Notes under the pieces: model-generated
Database searches by the model: none
What the model was told of the DNA's origin: nothing
Seen by the model: only the letters and a program-made list of their open reading frames with translations
Part shown: positions 1 to 6,044 of the stretch, in pieces
Numbering within the stretch: position 1 is the stretch's first letter
How the letters are laid out: the number at the start of each line of letters is the position of its first letter
Assembly: GCA_913009915.1 (NCBI GenBank)
Contig: CAJVYZ010000193.1
Location: forward strand, 1-6,044
Direction: 5' to 3'
From: an uncultured Gemmatimonadota bacterium
GTDB taxonomy: Bacteria > Gemmatimonadota > Gemmatimonadetes > Gemmatimonadales > GWC2-71-9
Length of the DNA: 6,044 nt
Translations under genes and position numbers: made by a program

Positions 1-24
1 GCTGTTGCGGCCTCTTTTTTTTTT
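1..24. other. Non-genomic leader with T10 run
   Basis: Bases 15-24 are exactly ten T immediately before the P5 sequence. Flow-cell-grafted P5 oligos carry a T10 spacer at this place, so this looks like read-through into the copied surface linker rather than biology. Bases 1-14 (gctgttgcggcctc) lie beyond that linker and have no recognisable origin. They are probably low-quality read tail or assembly noise. Nothing here should be treated as genome. Confidence 0.85.
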
Positions 25-82
25 AATGATACGGCGACCACCGAGATCTACACTCTTTCCCTACACGACGCTCTTCCGATCT
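25..82 (+). other. Illumina TruSeq universal (P5/Read 1) adapter, contaminant
   Basis: The 58 bases match the TruSeq universal adapter from end to end: the P5 flow-cell sequence (25-53, starting AATGATACGGCGACC) overlapping the Read 1 primer site (50-82, ending GCTCTTCCGATCT). No i5 index lies between them, which points to a single-index library. The genomic insert begins at base 83. This is a synthetic sequence left in the assembly. It truncates the hydrolase gene that follows, and any reading frame crossing base 82 is artificial. Confidence 0.98.
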
Positions 83-83
83 A

Positions 84-959
84 GACACCCTGGGCGCCAT
101 CCACTTCGGCAGCGCCACCGGGGAGACGTACCGCCGCACCATCGAGGCGCCATGGTTCGCCTGGTGGCTCAAGGACAAGGGCGACGGCCAGTTTCCCGAG
201 GCCCGGGTGTTCGACGCCGGCGCCCGGCAGTGGCGCGCCTTCGATACCTGGCCCGCACCCACCGCAGCTACGCGGCAGCTCTACTTCCGCCACGGCGGGC
301 GGCTCTCGTTCGATCCCCCCACGGCCACCGTCGGCTATGACCAATACGTCAGCGATCCGGCCCGGCCGGTTCCCTACCGACACCGGCCGATCGAGTGGAC
401 CTACGACCCGCGAGGATCCGACTGGGACTGGTGGATGACCGAGGACCAGCGCTTCGTGGACAGCCGGCCCGACGTCATGGTGTGGCAAACCGAGCCCCTC
501 GCCGAGGCTGTCACCGTCGCGGGCTCCATCGTAGCGCGCCTGTTTGCCTCCACCACGGGCACCGACGCCGACTGGGTCGTCAAGCTGATCGACGTCTACC
601 CTGATTCGATCCCGGCCCGTCCACGGATGGGCGGATTCGAACTCATGGTCGTCGGCGAGATCATGCGCGGGCGGTACTACCAGGGATGGGACAACCCGCA
701 GCCGATTCCCGCCAACACGGTGACCCCCTTCAGCGTGGATCTCCACCAGCAGGCCTACACTTTCCAACCCGGTCACCGCATCATGGTCCAGGTGCAAAGC
801 ACCTGGTTCCCGGCGCACGACCGGAACCCGCAGACGTTCGTGCCCAATATCTTCGAGGCGCGGGCCGAGGACTATCAGGTGCAAACCCATCGTATCTATC
901 GAAACGTACGGTATCCGTCGCACATCGAGCTGGACGTACTGGGCGCCGGGCCGCAATGA
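84..959 (+). CDS. CocE/NonD family hydrolase (S15-like), C-terminal part, 5'-truncated
   Basis: This is the C-terminal 291 codons of an alpha/beta-hydrolase of the CocE/NonD or X-Pro dipeptidyl-peptidase (S15) group, which includes cocaine esterase and glutaryl-7-ACA acylase-like enzymes acting on esters or amides. The frame is open from the adapter junction, beginning DTLGAIHFGSATGETYRRT, and ends at TGA 957-959. An ATG at 207 is internal, because family-like sequence (FGSATGETYRRTIEAPWFAWWLKDKGDG) precedes it in frame. Family members usually run about 550-650 residues, so roughly half is missing. From the family pattern (GPWxHGGW shortly before D.LG.I.FGS), the catalytic His lies just upstream of the cut, and the Ser and Asp further upstream, so no catalytic residue can be inspected. 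What remains is the linker and the C-terminal jelly-roll domain (PepX_C), recognisable from QRFVDSRPDVMVWQTEPL, ASTTGTDADWVVKLIDVYPD and FQPGHRIMVQVQSTWFPAHDRNP. The exact substrate cannot be inferred. Kinase 1 starts 28 bases downstream, so co-transcription is plausible. Confidence 0.9.
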   Translation, partial: DTLGAIHFGSATGETYRRTIEAPWFAWWLKDKGDGQFPEARVFDAGARQWRAFDTWPAPTAATRQLYFRHGGRLSFDPPTATVGYDQYVSDPARPVPYRHRPIEWTYDPRGSDWDWWMTEDQRFVDSRPDVMVWQTEPLAEAVTVAGSIVARLFASTTGTDADWVVKLIDVYPDSIPARPRMGGFELMVVGEIMRGRYYQGWDNPQPIPANTVTPFSVDLHQQAYTFQPGHRIMVQVQSTWFPAHDRNPQTFVPNIFEARAEDYQVQTHRIYRNVRYPSHIELDVLGAGPQ

Positions 960-974
960 CCACTGAACTCAGCC

Positions 975-980
975 GGGAGA
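975..980 (+). promoter_or_regulatory. Ribosome binding site for kinase 1
   Basis: GGGAGA at 975-980 is a Shine-Dalgarno-like purine run, with its GGGAG core 8 bases before ATG 988. It lies in the 28-base gap after the hydrolase stop and supports 988 as the start. The gap is too short to show a separate promoter or a terminator, and I see neither. Confidence 0.65.
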
Positions 981-987
981 TCGGTCG

Positions 988-3681
988 ATGAGCGATTCGC
1001 TGTCGCGCCTAGCCACCGCCTTGTCCGACCGCTACCGCATCGAGCGCGAGCTCGGCCAGGGCGGCATGGCCACCGTGTATCTGGCACAGGACATTCGGCA
1101 CAACCGCCGTGTGGCGGTCAAGGTGCTGCGGCCCGAACTCGCCGCGGTCATCGGCGCCGAACGCTTCCTCTCCGAAATCACCACCACCGCCAATCTCCAG
1201 CATCCGCACATCCTGCCGCTGTTCGACAGCGGCGAGGCCGACGGCTTCCTCTTCTACGTGATGCCGTATGTGGAGGGGGAGACGGTACGGGACCGGATCA
1301 GTCACGAGAAGCAGCTCCCCGTGGCTGAGGCGGTACGGATTGCCACGGAGGTCGCCAATGCGCTGGACTATGCCCACCGCCACAAGGTGATCCACCGCGA
1401 CATCAAGCCCGAGAACATCCTGCTGCACGATGGTACCGCCCTGGTGGCGGACTTCGGCATCGCGCTGGCCGTGAGCACCGCCGGTACCCGTATGACCGAG
1501 ACGGGCATGAGCCTCGGCACCCCGCACTATATGAGTCCCGAACAGGCGATGGGGGAGCGGGAGATTACCGCGACCTCCGATGTGTACGCCTTGGGCTGCG
1601 TGCTCTACGAGATGCTGGTCGGTGAGCCGCCATTTACCGGCCCGACGGCGCAGGCCATCATTGCCCGCGTGGTGACCGAAGAGCCGCGCTTACTCACCGT
1701 TCAGCGGAAGACCGTGCCGCCCCAGGTCGAGGCGGCGGTCCAGCAGGCGCTCCAGAAGTTGCCGGCGGATCGGTTCACCACGGCCCACGAATTCGCCGAG
1801 GCGCTGCAGGGTCGGGGGAACGCAGCGCCACTCGCCGGAACCGAGACGCCCGGCGCCTCGGCGGGAGGTGTCCTGGCCGGCGCTGGATGGCGCGCACGGC
1901 TACGGGACCCTCTCGTCCTCGTCCCGGCGCTGATCGCGGTGGCATCACTCGCGGTGGCCGTTCGCTTCGCACGGCAAGGAGAGCCTGTCGCCGTCCCAAC
2001 CATCCGGTATGTCCTGGCCGCGTCGGACAGCACGCGGCCGTTCACCAACTTTCCGTGGCCGGCGGCCATCTCGCCCGATGGGGGCACGGTCATCTACACG
2101 GTGCTCAAGGATGCGAACACCGCGATGTTCTATGCCCTCCGCACCGATCAACTGGAGGCGCGCCCGATCCCCGGGACGACCAACGCCTTCGAGCCGCACT
2201 TCTCTCCTGACGGCAAGTGGCTGGCGTTCGGCCAGGACGCTAAGCAACGGAAGGTGCGGCTCGACGGCAGTGCACCGGTGACAATCGCCACGGCGGGCGC
2301 CGCCAACGGGGCCGATTGGACGACCAGCGGCCAGATCGTGATGGGTGCCTATGGAACCACGCGTGGGCTCTCATTTGTCAGCGCCTCCGGTGGAGAACCG
2401 GTTGCGCTCACCCAGCCGGACACCGCGAACGGCAAGTCCGATCATCTCTGGCCCATCGGCCTGCCCGACGGCGAGGGTGTCGCCTTCGTCATCTGGTCCG
2501 GGAGCCTCTCCACCGCTGAACTCGCCATCACCTCCCTCGATGATGGCAAGGTGGTACCACTAGGTATCCTGAGTATCCGACCGTTGGCGGTACTCGATGG
2601 AATGCTGCTGTACCTGCAGGCGGACGGCACCGTCATGGCCGTCGAACTGGACCAGCGCGGCCAGAAACTCGCCGGCAGCCCGATTCCGGTGCACGACCCC
2701 GTGACGGTTTCATCCGCGCTCAACGGTAATTCCGGCGTGTTCATCTCGCCGGGCGGCGCGCTGGTAGTGACCCGCGGCGGAGCGCGCGGCATGCTCTCCT
2801 GGGTCTCCCCCGATGGGCAGACCGAGCCAATGTTCGAGCAGCCGGGCGCATATCAAATGCCGCGCTTGTCACCCGACGAGAGCCGGGTGTCGGTGGTAGT
2901 GTCCGACGGCCGGCTAAGTGACGTGTGGATCTACCATCGCACCCTGTCCACCTTCTCGCGACTGACCACTGCCGGGACGGTGACCTCCGCCGAATGGAGT
3001 GCCGATGGACAGCACATCCTGTTCACGGCGCCGGGGGAGGATGCGCGTGGCGCCGTCTGGTGGCAGCTCGCCGCCGGTGGCTCCCCAGCCGAGCACCTCT
3101 TTCAAAACACCTATCTCAGCCCAATAGCGTCCGTGTCTCCCGACGAGAAATCCCTGCTGGTGACCATCCTCCGGGAGTCCTCGTGGGACGTCCTCCGCGT
3201 TCCGCTCGACTCCGAGGGCGTCGCCCGGAGCTACCTCAACTCGCCTGCCTCGGAGGGCGCCGCTCAATTCTCTCCGGATGGGAAATGGGTGGCACTTTCG
3301 TCGGATGAGTCGGGCCGTTCCGAGGTCTACGCCCGCTCCTTCCCCGATCCCTCGTCCAGGGTCCAGGTGTCGGTGGCCGGTGGTAGCGAGCCGAGCTGGT
3401 CCGCGGATGGACGGCGCCTGTACTATCGGTCGGGTCCCTTCCTGCTGGCGGCGCGGGTCAATCTCACGCCGACGTTCACGCTGCTGGGGCGGGACACCAT
3501 CCTGTCCAACGCCGACATGGCGGTTGCCAGTTTCTTCGGGGCCAATTACGACGTGACCCGCGACGGCCAGCGCGTCCTCGCCATCCTTTCCGGCACAGAC
3601 GACTATCAACTCGTCATCTCGCCCAACTGGATCACCGAGTTCCGGCAGCGTGTGGCCGAGAGCAGCGGGGGAGCACAGTGA
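988..3681 (+). CDS. Membrane-anchored Hanks-type Ser/Thr protein kinase with C-terminal TolB/WD40-like propeller (kinase 1)
   Basis: This complete 897-residue gene encodes a PknB-like kinase that transfers ATP phosphate to Ser/Thr of cytoplasmic proteins. Catalytic domain, about residues 16-275: glycine loop GQGGMATV (23-30), VAVK lysine K45, alphaC Glu E63, catalytic loop HRDIKPEN (136-143, Asp138, Asn143), DFG (155-157), SPE (183-185), alphaF Asp198 and Arg262. All key residues are present, so it should be active. HRD is of the RD type, and T170/T172 align with the PknB activation-loop threonines. A Pro/Gly/Ala-rich linker (275-300) leads to one hydrophobic helix at about 308-328, preceded by Arg residues (302, 304, 306), so the C-terminus is probably periplasmic. 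Residues 340-880 carry PD40-type propeller motifs: SPDGG 362, SPDGK 406, SPDG 607, SPDE 628, SADG 671, SPDE 717, SPDGK 762, SADG 805. It ends with SPNWITEFRQRV, resembling the NW..E(L/F) tails common in these kinases. The start follows GGGAG and aligns with the start of kinase 2, whose GTG overlaps its stop. The ligand sensed is unknown. Confidence 0.95.
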   Translation: MSDSLSRLATALSDRYRIERELGQGGMATVYLAQDIRHNRRVAVKVLRPELAAVIGAERFLSEITTTANLQHPHILPLFDSGEADGFLFYVMPYVEGETVRDRISHEKQLPVAEAVRIATEVANALDYAHRHKVIHRDIKPENILLHDGTALVADFGIALAVSTAGTRMTETGMSLGTPHYMSPEQAMGEREITATSDVYALGCVLYEMLVGEPPFTGPTAQAIIARVVTEEPRLLTVQRKTVPPQVEAAVQQALQKLPADRFTTAHEFAEALQGRGNAAPLAGTETPGASAGGVLAGAGWRARLRDPLVLVPALIAVASLAVAVRFARQGEPVAVPTIRYVLAASDSTRPFTNFPWPAAISPDGGTVIYTVLKDANTAMFYALRTDQLEARPIPGTTNAFEPHFSPDGKWLAFGQDAKQRKVRLDGSAPVTIATAGAANGADWTTSGQIVMGAYGTTRGLSFVSASGGEPVALTQPDTANGKSDHLWPIGLPDGEGVAFVIWSGSLSTAELAITSLDDGKVVPLGILSIRPLAVLDGMLLYLQADGTVMAVELDQRGQKLAGSPIPVHDPVTVSSALNGNSGVFISPGGALVVTRGGARGMLSWVSPDGQTEPMFEQPGAYQMPRLSPDESRVSVVVSDGRLSDVWIYHRTLSTFSRLTTAGTVTSAEWSADGQHILFTAPGEDARGAVWWQLAAGGSPAEHLFQNTYLSPIASVSPDEKSLLVTILRESSWDVLRVPLDSEGVARSYLNSPASEGAAQFSPDGKWVALSSDESGRSEVYARSFPDPSSRVQVSVAGGSEPSWSADGRRLYYRSGPFLLAARVNLTPTFTLLGRDTILSNADMAVASFFGANYDVTRDGQRVLAILSGTDDYQLVISPNWITEFRQRVAESSGGAQ
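3667..3681 (+). promoter_or_regulatory. RBS and GTGA stop/start overlap coupling kinase 1 to kinase 2
   Basis: GGGGGAG at 3667-3673 lies 4 bases before GTG 3678-3680. That GTG shares bases with the TGA stop (3679-3681) of kinase 1, giving a 4-base overlap. This arrangement normally means translational coupling within one mRNA. It also settles a non-ATG start for kinase 2, because residue-by-residue alignment to kinase 1 begins exactly there. Confidence 0.75.
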
Positions 3682-5974
3682 CCAGCGTTCTCCCCCGCCT
3701 GACCGACGCCTTGGCCGACCGCTACCAGATCCTCAGCCGCCTCGGCGAGGGCGGCATGGCCACAGTGTTCCTGGCCGAAGACCTCAAGCACAAACGCCAG
3801 GTCGCCGTCAAGGTTCTCAAGCCCGAACTCGCCGCCGTGCTCGGCGCCGAGCGCTTCGTGCAGGAAATCACCACCACCGCCAACCTGCAACACCCCCACA
3901 TCCTCCCGCTGTTCGACTCGGGCGAAACGGACGGTTTTCTTTATTATGTCATGCCCTACGTCGAGGGCGAGACGCTCCGGTCCAAGCTCGACCGCGAAAC
4001 CCAGTTGGGGATAGAGGAGGCGGTCAAGATCACCACCGACGTGGCCGACGCGCTCGATTACGCTCACCGTCACGGCATCATCCACCGCGACATCAAGCCG
4101 GAGAACATCCTGCTGCACGACGGCCGGCCCATGGTGGCCGACTTCGGTATCGCCCTGGCCGTGAGCGCGGCGGCCGGTGGGCGGATGACTGAAACTGGAC
4201 TGTCCCTTGGCACGCCGCACTATATGAGCCCCGAACAGGCCACGGCGGAGAAGGAGATCACGGCCCGGTCGGATGTGTATTCGTTGGGCAGCGTGCTCTA
4301 CGAGATGCTGGCAGGAGCGCCACCGCATCTCGGTGGTTCCGCGCAGCAGATCATCATGAAGATCATCGCCGAGGACGCCGCGCCGGTCACTACTCTCCGG
4401 AAATCGGTGCCGCCCAACGTGGCGGCGGCGGTAGCCAAGTCGCTCGAGAAGGTGCCGGCGGACCGCTTCGCTACCTCGGCCGATTTTGCGGCCGCCTTGG
4501 GTGACAGTCACTTCGCCGAGAACCTTGCCGCCACAGGCACGCCAGGCATATCGGAGCGACAGCCCCGCCCGGCTGTCACCTGGGCCTTGGTTGCCTCTGT
4601 GGTCGTACTGGCCGTGCTCGGCGCGTGGGGTTGGACCCGCGCCTTGCGTGGCGAAAACAGCACTAGTGCGTGGCACCACATCACCTTTGGCAGCGGATTG
4701 CAGCCGATGCCGGGCGTTCCGGCGATGGCCCTCTCACCGGACGGGAGCTTACTGGCGTTCAGAGAGAACCAGCCGGACGGTCTCCTGTGGCTCAAGCGGC
4801 GCGATCAGCTCGATCCCGTCCCCCTCGCCGGCACCGAGCGGGCCGTGGCCCCGGTCTTCTCGCCTGACGGGCAGTGGCTCGCCTTCGTAGCGGATGGCCA
4901 ACTCAAGAAGGTGCGTCCCAGTGGGGGCGCCACGGTGACGCTGGCGGATTCGGCGGACGGCTCGGGATATGGTGGGGCCGCGTGGCTCGACGATGGTACC
5001 ATCGTGTACGCCAATTCCGGATTGAGCGAATTGCATCGGGTGGACGCCACGGGCGGCTCCAGTAGTGTGGCGCTCCACGACCCGGCACTGGTCGGTGGGG
5101 GGATTGGTCATCCCGTCGCCTTGCCGGGCGCGCGCGGCGTGCTGTTCCAATACTGCTCGTCTGGTTGCGTGACCATGGCAATCCACGTGCTCGACCTCGA
5201 GACGGGAACCCAGCGCCTCTTGCTCGACGACGTGGTGCAGGCGTGGTATCTCCCCAACGGTCGTCTGGTGTACGTTCGGCGGGACGGTGTTGCCGTCGCG
5301 GCACCGTTCGACCTGGCCCGACTGGAGATTACCGGGGAGGCGATTCCGGTCCTCGAAGAGGTGGCGGTCCAGAACCAGAACGGGTTCGCGCCCATCGCCT
5401 GGTCGGCATCCGGCAGTATGGCATATATCCGCGGCGCCGGCTCGGCCAGTGACAACCTCGTCGTGCGCGTCGGTCGGGACGGCAGCGTTACGCCGCTCGA
5501 TACCACGTGGTCAGGGGCGTTCAATGGCTTGGCGTTGTCCCCTGATGGCCACCGCCTGGCTGTGGGTGTGGGTGTGGGGAGTGGGATCAATGTCTGGCTC
5601 AAGGATTTGGACGGTGGGCCCTTCAGCAAGCTGACCTTCGGCAATCGAGACCGGCGCCCCGCGTGGTCGCCAGACGGGCGCTGGGTATCCTTTATTCGCG
5701 ATAGCGTCGAAAACACCGGCGCGGTGTACGCCAGGCCGGCCGACGGCAGCGGCCGGGACACATTGCTGGCTCACATAGGCATGCAGGTGCAGGAGGCCGT
5801 GTGGTCGCCGGACGGCAAGGCGATCTTATTTCGGAGCGAACGCAACGGCAACTCGGACGTCTACATGATGAACCCGGATGGTAGCGGACAGACGCAACTC
5901 ACGTCGGCACCGGCATTCGAGGGCAGTGCGGGGTGGCAACCCGTGCCACGCGCAGGGGATGTTAACTGCGACGG
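3678..5974 (+). CDS. Second membrane-anchored Ser/Thr protein kinase with TolB/PD40-like propeller (kinase 2), 3'-truncated
   Basis: This is a tandem paralogue of kinase 1. The start is GTG 3678, overlapping the upstream stop by 4 bases. Genomic sequence supplies residues 1-765 plus two bases of codon 766 (GGN, Gly). The in-frame residues after that (RKSTRLNSSH...RMPSSA) come from the adapter and must be removed. Kinase domain, about 16-276: GEGGMATV (23-30), K45, E63, HRDIKPEN (136-143), DFG (155-157), SPE (184-186), alphaF Asp199, Arg263; T171 and T173 match the PknB activation-loop threonines. All catalytic residues are present. The membrane helix is at about 299-319. The propeller spans about 333-755, with SPDGS 353, SPDGQ 395, SPDGH 621, SPDGR 664, SPDGK 710 and a TolB-like NPDGSGQTQLT at 732. 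A CSSGC pair (C493/C497) could form a disulphide if the domain is periplasmic. The last residues, GDVNCDG, resemble the start of a dockerin-type calcium loop, so a further C-terminal module may be missing. The signal sensed and the substrates are unknown. Confidence 0.93.
5561..5585 (+). repeat. TGTGGG x3 microrepeat with G-quadruplex pattern inside kinase 2
   Basis: TGTGGG occurs three times in tandem (5561-5578), followed by a further GGG at 5583-5585. Bases 5564-5585 fit a four-tract G3+ pattern with 3-base loops (TGT, TGT, AGT) on the coding strand. In the protein it encodes VGVGVGSG (about residues 629-636) between propeller strands, just before the INVWLKDL strand. It may be replication slippage adding two residues to a surface loop. 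Folding and any function are inference. Confidence 0.6.
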
Positions 5975-6044
5975 AGATCGGAAGAGCACACGTCTGAACT
6001 CCAGTCACACTGATATATCTCGTATGCCGTCTTCTGCTTGAAAA
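5975..6044 (+). other. Illumina TruSeq P7 index adapter (index ACTGATAT) plus poly-A tail, contaminant
   Basis: Bases 5975-6008 match the TruSeq index adapter start (AGATCGGAAGAGCACACG...). Bases 6009-6016 are the index ACTGATAT, 6017-6040 are the reverse complement of the P7 flow-cell sequence ending CTTCTGCTTG, and 6041-6044 (AAAA) are the start of the complement of the flow-cell T10 spacer. The index resembles TruSeq index 25 from memory. This synthetic tail cuts off kinase 2 at codon 766 and supplies a false stop codon. Confidence 0.98.

Noticed and set aside
81..956. 291-codon minus-strand frame opposite the hydrolase
   Set aside because: It mirrors the hydrolase codons exactly, has no recognisable domain, and reaches the adapter junction. 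It is a shadow of the + strand gene.
207..959. ATG 207 as the true start of the hydrolase
   Set aside because: Family-like sequence continues upstream in frame to the adapter junction at 83, so the gene is truncated and ATG 207 is internal.
2914..3609. 231-codon minus-strand frame opposite the propeller of kinase 1
   Set aside because: It is antisense to propeller motifs that are conserved in the + frame. Its Arg/Gly-rich translation is typical of shadow frames in GC-rich DNA.
3606..4679. 357-codon open frame on the minus strand opposite kinase 2
   Set aside because: It lies antisense to a clearly conserved kinase domain. Long open frames on the opposite strand are expected in high-GC coding DNA, and its translation shows only complement-of-kinase composition with no recognisable domain.
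5975..6041. Apparent natural C-terminus of kinase 2
   Set aside because: The last residues and the stop codon are encoded entirely by the P7 adapter. The true end of the gene is not in the window.
1..6044. A novel defence, mobile or RNA-based system
   Set aside because: All genomic bases are accounted for by three recognisable protein genes and their short junctions. I saw no direct-repeat array, inverted terminal repeats, integrase or structured non-coding stretch.

Overview
This window is a short, high-GC, single-strand gene cluster from what is most likely an uncultured Gemmatimonadota-type bacterium (soil or environmental metagenome), bounded at both ends by untrimmed Illumina adapter sequence. 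The taxonomic guess is an inference from family knowledge. Kinases beginning 'DRY.I...LG.GGMATVYLA.D...' and 'ELAAV.GAERF', followed by one membrane helix and a long TolB/WD40-like propeller, are typical of that phylum and its neighbours. No rRNA or marker gene is present to prove it.

Layout: positions 1-24 are non-genomic (14 unexplained bases and a run of ten T). Positions 25-82 are the complete TruSeq universal (P5 plus Read 1) adapter. Genomic sequence runs from 83 to 5974. It holds, all on the + strand: (i) 84-959, the C-terminal 291 codons of a CocE/NonD (X-Pro dipeptidyl-peptidase S15-like) hydrolase whose catalytic part is lost beyond the adapter junction; (ii) 988-3681, a complete 897-residue membrane-anchored Hanks-type Ser/Thr kinase with a C-terminal beta-propeller-like domain; (iii) 3678-5974, a second kinase of the same architecture, cut off by the 3' adapter after about 766 residues. 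Positions 5975-6044 are the TruSeq P7 index adapter (index ACTGATAT) and the first bases of its poly-A tail.

The genes are packed like an operon: 28 bases between hydrolase and kinase 1, and a 4-base GTGA overlap between kinase 1 and kinase 2. The two kinases are tandem paralogues with nearly superimposable catalytic domains (about 117 of the first 160 residues identical by hand count). Their propeller domains have diverged, which suggests duplicated signalling output with separate sensory input. Each would phosphorylate cytoplasmic targets while its propeller sits across the membrane. How the hydrolase relates to the kinases is unknown beyond co-orientation.

I found no RNA gene, mobile element, CRISPR array or convincing new system. 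The points most worth attention are the adapter-bounded contig and its spurious adapter-encoded peptides, the tandem kinase pair, and a possible dockerin-like calcium-loop motif starting exactly where kinase 2 is cut off.
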